DNA from: a candidate division TM6 bacterium GW2011_GWE2_42_60
GTDB lineage: Bacteria; Babelota; Babeliae; Babelales; Babelaceae
Direction: 5' to 3'
DNA length: 64,000 bases
NCBI GenBank assembly: GCA_000996275.1
Contig: LCEG01000003.1
Span: 186,001 to 250,000, forward strand
Shown: positions 22,738-30,429 of the stretch, in pieces
How the letters are laid out: each line of letters begins with the position of its first letter
Position numbering within the stretch: the first letter of the stretch is position 1
Translations under genes and position numbers: made by a program
The notes under the pieces: generated by a model
Database searches by the model: none
What the model was told of the DNA's origin: nothing
The model's input: only the letters and a program-made list of their open reading frames with translations

Positions 22738-23964
22738 ATGGACACTTTCTACGACCATCAACTTGCACAACTCATTGAACAAGAAGAACATCGTCAATAC
22801 ACCACTCTTAATCTCATTGCTTCAGAAAATTATGCACCCGCGGCCATTCGGGCTATCTCCGGGTCTGTGCTCACCAACAAATACGCAGAAGGAACTCCAG
22901 GAAAGCGCTTTTATAGTGGCTGTCGTATTATCGACGAAATTGAAACGCTTGCCATAACCCGCTGCAAAAAATTATTCGAATGCGAATATGCAAACGTTCA
23001 AGCTCACTCAGGAGCTCAGGCAAATATGGCCGCTTATTGCGCGTTTCTCAAACCCGGCGACACGGTACTGAGTATGGATTTTTCTGCAGGCGGGCATATC
23101 TCACATGGATACTCCGCAAATCTTTCGAGTCAACTTTATAAATTTACCTTCTATACCGTTGACCCAGAAACAGAGCGTATCGATTACCAAAAAGTTGACT
23201 CTCTTGCTCAACAACACCGCCCAAAGCTTATTATTGCCGGCGCTTCATCATATTCAAGAATCATCGACTTTGAAAAATTCTCTGCCATCGCTCGTTCAAT
23301 AAACGCATTTCTCCTTACCGACATTGCACATATTGCGGGACTCGTAGCTGCAAAAATTCACCCTTCACCCGTACCTTTTGCAGACTGCGTAACCGGCACA
23401 CTACACAAAACATTGCGTGGCCCTCGTGGCGGTTTTATTCTCTGCAAAGAGGCGTATGGACATCTCGTTGACCGTGCTACAATGCCTGGAATACAAGGTG
23501 GTCCTTTGATGCAGCAAATAGCTGCAAAAGCACTCTGTTTTGAACTGGCACTTCATGACGAATTTAAAAAATACCAACAACAATTAGTCAGCAATACAGC
23601 AACACTTGCATGCGAGCTCCAATCCCGCGGGTACCGTATTGTGTCTGGAGGAACCGACAATCATCTCTTTGTTATTGATTTAACAGAAAAAGGTATTACC
23701 GGAGTTGAAGCAGAACGCACACTCGAAAAGGCAGGAATTTTAGCGACGCGCAGCAGCATTCCTTTTGAGACAAAGCGACCTATGATCTGTTCAGGAATTC
23801 GACTTGGCGCTGCAGCTGTTTCAACGCGTGGCGTGGGGGACGCTGAAATGCTTATTATTGCAAACTATATTGATGAAGCACTCAAAAAAAAATCTGACGA
23901 TACTAGTCTTGCTCTCTTAAAAGATGAAGTTGCTGCTTTTTTAGAGCAGTTTCCGGTTGAGTAG
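22738..23964 (+). CDS. glyA: Serine hydroxymethyltransferase
   Basis: A 408-residue PLP enzyme that interconverts serine and glycine and supplies one-carbon units on tetrahydrofolate. It has the NLIASENYAP and TNKYAEGTPGKRFYSG motifs, ANVQAHSGAQAN, DIAHIAGLV, and the PLP-lysine motif TGTLHKTLRGPRGG (Lys near residue 223). Length and motifs are canonical. It lies 3 bp after tsaD. A tandem repeat array starts 17 bp after the stop, so the transcript runs into it. Confidence 0.97.
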   Translation: MDTFYDHQLAQLIEQEEHRQYTTLNLIASENYAPAAIRAISGSVLTNKYAEGTPGKRFYSGCRIIDEIETLAITRCKKLFECEYANVQAHSGAQANMAAYCAFLKPGDTVLSMDFSAGGHISHGYSANLSSQLYKFTFYTVDPETERIDYQKVDSLAQQHRPKLIIAGASSYSRIIDFEKFSAIARSINAFLLTDIAHIAGLVAAKIHPSPVPFADCVTGTLHKTLRGPRGGFILCKEAYGHLVDRATMPGIQGGPLMQQIAAKALCFELALHDEFKKYQQQLVSNTATLACELQSRGYRIVSGGTDNHLFVIDLTEKGITGVEAERTLEKAGILATRSSIPFETKRPMICSGIRLGAAAVSTRGVGDAEMLIIANYIDEALKKKSDDTSLALLKDEVAAFLEQFPVE

Positions 23965-23980
23965 TGTTGTTGCACCGCGC

Positions 23981-24370
23981 TCCCTCGATACAACCGCTCA
24001 TCCCAAGTGTTTCCGAAGCAGGAGGAAACGTATCGAGGAAGACGGGTGGCAAAGGGAGACAGATACAACCGCTCATCCCGAGTGTTTCCGACGCAGGAGG
24101 AAACGTATCGAGGAAGACGGGTAGGCAAAGGGAGACAGATACAACCGCTCATCCCGAGTGTTTCCGAAGCAGGAGAAAACGTATCGAGGAAGACGGGTAG
24201 GCAAAGGGAGACAGATACAACCGCTCATCCCGAGTGTTTCCGACGCAGGAGGAAACGTATCGAGGGAGACGGGTAGGCAAAGGGAGACAGATACAACCGC
24301 TCATCCCGAGTGTTTCCGACGCAGGAGGAAACGTATCGAGGGAGACGGGTAGTAAAGGGAGACGGGTGGT
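23981..24370. repeat. Five-copy 76-bp tandem array of a hairpin repeat
   Basis: Units begin at 23987, 24062, 24138, 24214 and 24290 (periods 75, 76, 76, 76), with a partial end near 24370. Each unit holds CTCGATACAACCGCTCATCCC, GTTTCC and GGAAAC arms around a short GA-rich loop, GTATCGAGG and AGACGGGT, so each can fold into a hairpin through CTCGATAC/GTATCGAG and GTTTCC/GGAAAC. Differences between units are few point changes (gaagc or gacgc in the loop; gaggaag or gagggag). It fills the 435 bases between glyA and the next gene; open frames across it are artefacts of the period. No spacers, so not CRISPR. Confidence 0.92.
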
Positions 24371-24399
24371 AAAATGATCTTAAAAACCCTTAAACAAAA

Positions 24400-25362
24400 T
24401 CACCAACCAACATTAATTTTCAGGTCTTCAAATGGCCGCCGTGCATACTCATTCTGATTCAAAACACTCTTTTTAAGGTTGTTCAAATAATAAATGCTCA
24501 AAACGGGAATAGAAAATTTTCCACAAAGCAACTTCTCTTTTACCGACAACTCCCGCAGATAGTCTTTTTTACTCGAACCACTCTCTTTATAGAAAAAGAA
24601 TTTTAGGTACTGCAAGATCAGAAGTGAACACTGTTGTATTTCGGGAAAATTGCAATTTTTTTTAAAATCGGAAACAACAAGGCCCGCAAGCTTGGTCTCT
24701 TGCGTACGCGTTAATTCCAAAAAATAGTGCGCACAAGCCCCTTTTTGCAACAAGTGGCTCGTAATATTCGTAAGCAAATCTATGGCAGCAATTTCAGCAA
24801 CAACAGAAGACAATCCCAAGATTTCTTTCGTCAACGCCTGCCGCATTTCAACGCATATTTTATTTGGAAATGAGGGAAGTCCACCTTCCGTCCAGGCAAA
24901 TGGCATTAACGACATACAATAGACCATAACATCTTTGTATTTTTTTCTTGCAGCGAGAGTGAATGCGTTATCACACATACAATCATTTTCTAAAACAACG
25001 TCCATTATTGCGCCACTTTTTTGCAGTCTTTTTAAAATATCTAAATTGCCGTGCAGCGCTGCAATATGAACTGGACGCCACTTATCTTTTGTTGGTTTAT
25101 TAACATCAAAATTATGTTCTTTTATCAAGTAATTCACCAGCTTCTGCATGCCGTTTTTAACTGCATAATGAAGAGGAGTCCACCCATTTGAATCAACATC
25201 AGTAAAGTTTGCTTGTTTTTGCTCAATGAGCCAGAATGCATGTTTTTCGTTATTTTTACATGCCGCCGTCAACAATTCATTCTTTGTGCCCTCAAGCAGC
25301 AATGTAAACAAAAGTGGCATCAAAAAAAGAGCTCTTTTCGCTCTTATTTGTAGATTGCTCAT
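24400..25362 (-). CDS. Secreted ankyrin-repeat protein
   Basis: A 320-residue protein. The start is the ATG after GAGGAAA; a TTG 12 bp upstream in frame is not needed. A basic N-terminus and hydrophobic segment (RALFLMPLLFTLLLEG) act as signal peptide. Two to three ankyrin repeats follow at about 35-135 (SNGWTPLHYAVKNGMQKLVNYL, WRPVHIAALHGNLDILKRLQ). The remaining 190 residues are helical without recognised domain and end in a basic region. It is convergent with glyA across the tandem array. A similar layout, short repeat domain plus long unknown C-terminus, is seen in the 58.4-59.7 kb gene. Confidence 0.78.
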   Translation of the reverse strand: MSNLQIRAKRALFLMPLLFTLLLEGTKNELLTAACKNNEKHAFWLIEQKQANFTDVDSNGWTPLHYAVKNGMQKLVNYLIKEHNFDVNKPTKDKWRPVHIAALHGNLDILKRLQKSGAIMDVVLENDCMCDNAFTLAARKKYKDVMVYCMSLMPFAWTEGGLPSFPNKICVEMRQALTKEILGLSSVVAEIAAIDLLTNITSHLLQKGACAHYFLELTRTQETKLAGLVVSDFKKNCNFPEIQQCSLLILQYLKFFFYKESGSSKKDYLRELSVKEKLLCGKFSIPVLSIYYLNNLKKSVLNQNEYARRPFEDLKINVGW

Positions 25363-25606
25363 AAATTTCCTCAATAAAATTTTTTAATTCTTTTCAATAC
25401 CTAGTAAAAACAAATCATTAACTCTTGTAAAGATTCAGTTTTTTTAAAAAAAAACAAATATTTGCACAAAAACACTCTCATTAGCTCATCTTAAAAAGGT
25501 GTTCGGATCTTATCCTATCACCATTTCACCTAGCAACACGCTTAATCTTATGGTAGATTTCCCTAGATAGAAATTGGTTATTATCCCCGTTTAGGAGATT
25601 GTTTTG

Positions 25607-26266
25607 ATGAAACGTTTTACTCTTCTTCTTCTTGCATTGCTTGCATTTGCACCTGCTTGTAAAAAGAAACCTACCGCTCAACACCCTACTAAAGAAGTTT
25701 CGGTAGTCGTACAAGATGAATTAACAAATAAAGCATCTGATGCCGACAGCAAAAAAAACATCTTTATGGAAGATGACATTGAACAATTTATGCTCAAAGA
25801 AGAAGACGCCGCTGACACTTTTGCACCATCCACAGACAACCAAGAGTCAAAAAGCGAAATCGTCACCGAAGAAGTAGGCGATCGCAAATGGGAAAGCAAA
25901 CGTGCAGATCAGTCAAAATACGGCCTTGGAATGGTATTCTTTGAGTATGACGTCTATAAAATCAACAAAGGCCAAATGCCTGCGCTTGAACACAATCTCA
26001 ATGCCATTAAAAAACTTCTTACTGATGCAAGTAAACGTATTGTTATCGAAGGGCACTCCTGCCACTTTGCAGGCTCAGAAGCTTACAACATGATGCTCTC
26101 AGAAAAACGCGCACAAGAAGTAGCAAATTATCTCATAAAAAATGGTATTCCAGCTGAGCGCATTTCGGTTACCGGACGCGGCGACAAACAGCCTCTCGTT
26201 CCAAATGGCGACATGCAACAACAAAGCCCAAATCGCCGTGTTGAATTTTATCCCTGGATCGCATAA
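25607..26266 (+). CDS. Pal-like lipoprotein with OmpA C-terminal domain
   Basis: A 219-residue predicted lipoprotein: the lipobox is FAPAC with Cys20, followed by KKK. After a Ser/Asp/Glu-rich linker, residues about 105-217 form an OmpA/Pal peptidoglycan-binding domain (VFFEYDVYKI, IVIEGHSCHFAGSEAYNMML, SEKRAQEVANYLIKNGI, ISVTGRGDKQPLVPN, NRRVEF). It should tether the outer membrane to peptidoglycan. The start is ATG behind AGGAG; a TTG three bases upstream is also possible. The cytidine deaminase start follows the stop directly. Confidence 0.9.
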   Translation: MKRFTLLLLALLAFAPACKKKPTAQHPTKEVSVVVQDELTNKASDADSKKNIFMEDDIEQFMLKEEDAADTFAPSTDNQESKSEIVTEEVGDRKWESKRADQSKYGLGMVFFEYDVYKINKGQMPALEHNLNAIKKLLTDASKRIVIEGHSCHFAGSEAYNMMLSEKRAQEVANYLIKNGIPAERISVTGRGDKQPLVPNGDMQQQSPNRRVEFYPWIA

Positions 26267-26710
26267 ATGGTCATAGAACAAGATCTTATACGATTAGGTT
26301 CAGAGGCGCGTCTTTTTAAAGGACGCGCCTTTTCTTTTCGGTCAAAGCATGCCATTGGAGCAGCAGTGCTCACCGCATCAGATGATATTTTTGGTGGATG
26401 CAATATAGAAAGTATTATCTCAGGACTCGGCTCATGCGCCGAGCAAAGTGCAATTAACCATGCAGTGCTCCATGGGCAGAGCTGTTTTCGCGCACTAGCA
26501 ACGTTCGATAAAAAACAGAACTTCCCCTGCGGAGTCTGCCTCCAATATCTTTTGCAATTCGCACAGATTGACGAAACTGATATTGAAATTATTGCATTTG
26601 ATGAAGCTGGCGCATACACAAAAACAACACTCTCTGCGTTACTCCCAAAGGGCTACCGCACAGAGCACAATCTTACTGCGCTTAGAGAATATGCGGGTCA
26701 AAAACGATAG
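26267..26710 (+). CDS. cdd: Cytidine deaminase
   Basis: A 147-residue protein of the tetrameric cytidine deaminase family. It has GGCNIESIISGLGSCAEQSAI, containing zinc ligand Cys and catalytic Glu, and PCGVCLQYL with the other two Cys ligands. The usual CAERxAI is CAEQSAI and PCGxCRQ is PCGVCLQ, small deviations that leave the catalytic residues. It converts cytidine to uridine for salvage. It begins immediately after the stop of the Pal-like gene, so the two are cotranscribed. With the guanine deaminase it points to base/nucleoside salvage from a host. Confidence 0.85.
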   Translation: MVIEQDLIRLGSEARLFKGRAFSFRSKHAIGAAVLTASDDIFGGCNIESIISGLGSCAEQSAINHAVLHGQSCFRALATFDKKQNFPCGVCLQYLLQFAQIDETDIEIIAFDEAGAYTKTTLSALLPKGYRTEHNLTALREYAGQKR

Positions 26711-26714
26711 ATAT

Positions 26715-27164
26715 TTATCTGCCCTTTTGGATTGCTGCCGCATAGTTAAAGTCGTAAAAGTAGTTGTACCAAAATTCATAGCTAGTCCCATACTCATTAT
26801 CGTACATAAAAAAATCGACTAGACACTCACGCGCACGCAAAATCTCTTTAAGACGTTTTTTATTTTTAGGGTCCATGACAGTAAAATCGATCAACTCAAG
26901 TGCACGGAATAAAGCTTGCTGGCTATGCTCAAGATCCCCTTGTTTTTTATAGCGTGCCGCTCGATCAACGTCAGTCCCCACATTTGCAAGCTGTTCCATT
27001 AAAGTAAACCTAAACCACCGGCCAGAAGCCAGTGTTTGCTTATGAATAATCATTGATGCACCAGACTCAGTACAATCTTTTTTATCACTTCTTGAATATG
27101 AAGATGTTTTTTTAGATATCTGATTTATTTTTGACAACAAAATATCTTCATCAACAATTTGCAT
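26715..27164 (-). CDS. Small conserved helical protein of unknown function
   Basis: A 149-residue protein with no signal peptide. The central region RWFRFTLMEQLANVGTDVDR, then the ALFRALELIDFTVMDPKNKKRLKEILRARECLVDFF block, and an aromatic end (YEFWYNYFYDFNYAAA) give the look of a conserved all-helical family seen in several bacterial groups, but I cannot name it. It is convergent with cdd, only 4 bp apart. An upstream dispersed repeat lies near its promoter. Confidence 0.6.
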   Translation of the reverse strand: MQIVDEDILLSKINQISKKTSSYSRSDKKDCTESGASMIIHKQTLASGRWFRFTLMEQLANVGTDVDRAARYKKQGDLEHSQQALFRALELIDFTVMDPKNKKRLKEILRARECLVDFFMYDNEYGTSYEFWYNYFYDFNYAAAIQKGR

Positions 27165-27192
27165 ACAACCAACCCCTTAATATTTATTCCAT

Positions 27193-27232
27193 GTATGAGC
27201 GGTTGTATCGAACCATCAAGGTGAGCGGAGAG
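27193..27232. repeat. Dispersed hairpin repeat, copy 4 (partial, inverted)
   Basis: ATGAGCGGTTGTATCGA is the exact reverse complement of the start of the 76-bp unit at 24 kb, followed by AAGGTGAGCGGAG, a motif shared with copies 1 and 5. Confidence 0.7.
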
Positions 27233-27259
27233 GACACATTTTATTTTTCGCTAAAAAAA

Positions 27260-27287
27260 TTGATCTTTCCGCCATAATCTGTATAAT
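27260..27287 (+). promoter_or_regulatory. Promoter of the 27.4-kb coiled-coil gene
   Basis: TTGATC (27260-27265), a 16-bp spacer and TATAAT (27282-27287), about 95 bp before the start codon. A leader of about 90 nt is implied. Confidence 0.55.
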
Positions 27288-27382
27288 TATTTCATGATGT
27301 AATTATTACAACTTAATTCAAAAGCACATTGCTTACAAAAAATGATTAAAGTATCTCGTCTGCTTATCTGGAGGAAAATATA

Positions 27383-28927
27383 ATGCAGAAACAAACTCTA
27401 CGCTCTTTTATTGGGCTTTCTATTATTGCCTTTGTCGGCTTCACTAATATCTCTCACGCAGCAACATCTACCAACACATCGTTATCTCTCAAAAGCCCTA
27501 TTTCCAGCACACTTGAACGTTTGAAGACTATGCGGATCACTGGCCAACAATATTTCACCAGATTTACAAAACCTATCTGGACAAATACGCGCGCATTATT
27601 GTCGCACTCATTCACTCATTTTTATAGCCATCGCTATGCCTATGGAATAGGCCTCGGATCGCTTATTATAGGCAGCGGAATTGTATGGGGAATAAGAAAG
27701 ATATATAGTCTCCAGTCTGAACTTGAGAAGCGCAATACTGAATTTGATCAATACACTCTTCGCCACACAAAGCGCATTAGCGAAATACAAAAAGAGTCAG
27801 ATAGCAAGTATAATGAGCTTTTAATCACTGAAAAACTCGCAATCAAAAAATATGAACTTCTTCAACAGCTCCATAGAGAAACTCTTCAAAAGAATCTTGC
27901 TAATAAAATAACAGTTGAAATTAAAGTAAAAAAACCACAAAAGAATCTCAACAAACCTGTCGAACAAATTGAAGAAGAAATACGTGAAAAAGAAATCGTT
28001 GAAAAAGAGAACATTGAAATAGTATCAGAAGAATTGCTTCCTCCACCACCGCCATCATTTGAAGATTTTCAAAATTCTATAAAAGAGATAGACGAAAACA
28101 TCAAAGAAATAGAAGACAACACTACCGGCATCAAAGAAGATCTCCAACAAGCACACGATAAAACTAAAGACGGCTCAAAAGATGAAGTTGAACAAGCAAT
28201 TAGAGCTGTTTTCCAAAAATATCCTCTCATCAAAAACACTGCTCCAAAATTACTTATAGATGAGGCTAAAAGAGCTATTATGCAAGATCTTTCAAGCTCT
28301 GTTAATGGTATAAACACAAGTCTTTTTAAGGATAATTTTGGTGAAGACTTAATTATCTCTATCGCCCAACGTCTCCAGCAAAATAAGACTATTGAGCTCA
28401 AAGACGATTTAGCAGGAAAAGAAGATCAAGTAAAAATATGTATTCAAAAAATCGCTCGCTTTATCATCAGATTTTTCAGTAGCAAAACCTTGACTGCAGA
28501 CATCAAGAAAACCGCGCAAGACCAAAAAACAAAACTTAAGCTTGATTCTATTAACGCAATGGACTTGAAAAATGTTCATCTCAAACAACTTCCTCCACTC
28601 CCTCCTAAGCCTGAAAACTTTAATAACGAACTTAAGAAAAGAGTTGCTTCTCGCGCGCCATTAAAATCGCATGAACTTGAAGAGCTTAATAAGAAAAACA
28701 GCTTAGAAAAAGTAGAAAAGTTGAAAAAAGATCTACAAATCGAAGAACATAAAGACGGCATACTTGGCGACATCGAAAGATTTAATAAAAAGAACCTCAA
28801 AAAAGTAGCTCAAGCGGTAGTAAAAAAAGTGAGCAACTCACTCTTTGACGAATTGCTCATTAAGTTTAAGAATACAAACATAGATGATGAAAACGAAGAC
28901 TCCGACTCTGACAATGAAGAAGAGTAG
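27383..28927 (+). CDS. Exported coiled-coil membrane protein of unknown function
   Basis: A 514-residue protein with a signal peptide (1-27) and a single hydrophobic helix (YGIGLGSLIIGSGIVWGI, about 80-97). Long charged coiled-coil stretches follow (about 100-270 and 420-470), with two proline patches (PPPPPSFEDF and LPPLPPKP), and an acidic end of Asp/Glu/Asn/Ser. No catalytic motif is visible. GGAGG precedes the ATG. The same design of a signal peptide, membrane helix and coiled coil appears in the 33.7-kb gene, suggesting envelope scaffolding or an exported structural protein. Confidence 0.65.
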   Translation: MQKQTLRSFIGLSIIAFVGFTNISHAATSTNTSLSLKSPISSTLERLKTMRITGQQYFTRFTKPIWTNTRALLSHSFTHFYSHRYAYGIGLGSLIIGSGIVWGIRKIYSLQSELEKRNTEFDQYTLRHTKRISEIQKESDSKYNELLITEKLAIKKYELLQQLHRETLQKNLANKITVEIKVKKPQKNLNKPVEQIEEEIREKEIVEKENIEIVSEELLPPPPPSFEDFQNSIKEIDENIKEIEDNTTGIKEDLQQAHDKTKDGSKDEVEQAIRAVFQKYPLIKNTAPKLLIDEAKRAIMQDLSSSVNGINTSLFKDNFGEDLIISIAQRLQQNKTIELKDDLAGKEDQVKICIQKIARFIIRFFSSKTLTADIKKTAQDQKTKLKLDSINAMDLKNVHLKQLPPLPPKPENFNNELKKRVASRAPLKSHELEELNKKNSLEKVEKLKKDLQIEEHKDGILGDIERFNKKNLKKVAQAVVKKVSNSLFDELLIKFKNTNIDDENEDSDSDNEEE

Positions 28928-28965
28928 GTAAACTATCTCTACCGAGAACAAGTTCCTTTACCGCT

Positions 28966-29015
28966 CTTACCCATTCGAGACGGCCTAACGGCCTCCTCAG
29001 GGTGAGCGGAGGAAA
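28966..29015. repeat. Dispersed hairpin repeat, copy 5
   Basis: CCCATTCGAGACGGCCTAACGGCCTC, where GAGACGGCC and GGCC-type arms fold on themselves, followed by TCAGGGTGAGCGGAGG. It lies between the convergent 28.9-kb and 29.0-kb gene ends, where it could terminate both. Confidence 0.65.
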
Positions 29016-29036
29016 ACTATTTTTAGCCTACTTCAA

Positions 29037-30281
29037 TCAAACCGGCAGTTTGTAGATCTTAAATGGCCGCTCTTTTTTGTCACCATTTTTTGAAATAAAC
29101 ACAAGCGGCTTGTCTTCGCGATAGAGCTTTACCACGTCCTTACAATTAGTTACTCCACCAAAGCGCTTTTGAATCGGCGTCCTGCAAACCGCACCATATC
29201 CTGGCGAATAACTTTCTGCGGCAATAATAGAATTATCATCCGAGAACATCATGACGTGCCCTGCAATCCATAAAAAATCTCCTGGCGCAAATTCTTCATT
29301 TTTACCCAAAAGAGATAGTGTTTCTGGAATCGTCGACGTAGTCCGACAAAAATAGGGAATTTTGCAAATCTGTGCAGCCCGCGCTGCAAGCATCGAGCAA
29401 TCAAACCCCGCAATACGTTTTTGTGCGGAACGCATCCAATACCCAATTTTTGTTGAGATCTTATTTTCATCATAAACAAGATCTATTTTTTTTGAAAAAT
29501 CATTTTGTGGAACACGATCAAGATAACTCGCACCACCCCACACATACGGAATAACATCTTCTTGATTGTTGGCCGTCCATTTTTTCAGAAGAGCTACAAA
29601 TAAAGACCGCTGCAGGTCCTTCTTTTTACAATCCTGAGCCTTTACACAAATATTTTGTGGAGCAATACACGATGAAAGAATTTTTGTTTTTGATCCTTCA
29701 TCTCCCTCATACTGAAGCAATTTAACGGGAAGAAATATTTTTGAAACAGACTCAGAAGGACAAACAAAACGAGTTCCTGCCGAATATGTTTTGTTTGTCG
29801 TAACATCGGTCCATGGTTCAGAAAGCGTTACCACATTGTCCGCATCAAGAGAGGATGGGTTTTTGTACGAAACCGGCTCTGGAAGGCAATCAAGCTCTTT
29901 TTGTTCAAGATCTTCTGTGTACATAATATCAGACTTTTTTGCCCAATAGGTGCTTTGCGTAGCTTTAAAAGAGTTGAGAGTGTTTGTCACATAAAAAACT
30001 GGTGATAATTCTACACAAATATCATCTGTCTTGTCGCTCATTTCTTTGACTATAACCTGCTCATTAAAAAGCCCCTGCATCGTACGGATACACCCATTAG
30101 GTTCTGGAGAATAGGTCTTTACAAATCCACTCAAAATTCCTGCTTTTGAAAGTGATTGCGAAGTCAAATCGGTAACCGGTTCTTTAAATACCGCTTCACC
30201 CTTTTTTTTATTTGAAGCCTGACAACTACCCACAATGAGCATTGCGCAAATAGCACTCGTTACTATTTTTTTTATATTCAT
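29037..30281 (-). CDS. Secreted NlpC/P60-type cysteine peptidase
   Basis: A 414-residue exported protein (signal peptide 1-22). The C-terminal third is NlpC/P60-like: YVWGGAS, then GFDCSMLAARAAQ with the catalytic Cys near residue 293, GDFLWIAGHVMMF with the catalytic His near 340, and IIAAESYSPGYGAVCR. The middle part, with repeated acidic and short beta segments, may hold SH3-like wall-binding domains. Family members cut peptidoglycan stem peptides, so remodelling of the cell's own wall is the default role. Several additional cysteines are present. AAGGA precedes the ATG. Confidence 0.82.
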   Translation of the reverse strand: MNIKKIVTSAICAMLIVGSCQASNKKKGEAVFKEPVTDLTSQSLSKAGILSGFVKTYSPEPNGCIRTMQGLFNEQVIVKEMSDKTDDICVELSPVFYVTNTLNSFKATQSTYWAKKSDIMYTEDLEQKELDCLPEPVSYKNPSSLDADNVVTLSEPWTDVTTNKTYSAGTRFVCPSESVSKIFLPVKLLQYEGDEGSKTKILSSCIAPQNICVKAQDCKKKDLQRSLFVALLKKWTANNQEDVIPYVWGGASYLDRVPQNDFSKKIDLVYDENKISTKIGYWMRSAQKRIAGFDCSMLAARAAQICKIPYFCRTTSTIPETLSLLGKNEEFAPGDFLWIAGHVMMFSDDNSIIAAESYSPGYGAVCRTPIQKRFGGVTNCKDVVKLYREDKPLVFISKNGDKKERPFKIYKLPV

Positions 30282-30374
30282 AAATAATCCTTAAATACAC
30301 TGTTTTTATTGAGCCATGTATAAAAAACAAGGTAAAAAAACATCGAATATGCTGATTTTCCAAGGTTGACAGGT

Positions 30375-30423
30375 GTTTATGTGATCTGGAGAGCTTTCCC
30401 AATATACTCCAGATCACATAAAC
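30375..30423. terminator. 17-bp hairpin downstream of aspS
   Basis: A perfect stem GTTTATGTGATCTGGAG / CTCCAGATCACATAAAC with a 15-base loop, 7 bp beyond the aspS stop. There is no T-run on the minus strand, so termination strength is uncertain; it also sits upstream of the NlpC/P60 gene. Confidence 0.55.
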
Positions 30424-30429
30424 TGTTTT

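Noticed and set aside
23964-24352. Overlapping open frames of 64-95 codons on both strands in the tandem array
   Set aside because: They arise from the repeat period and encode the same low-information peptides in several frames.
23981-24370. Possible CRISPR array
   Set aside because: Units are contiguous 76-bp copies without unique spacers, and there are no cas genes.
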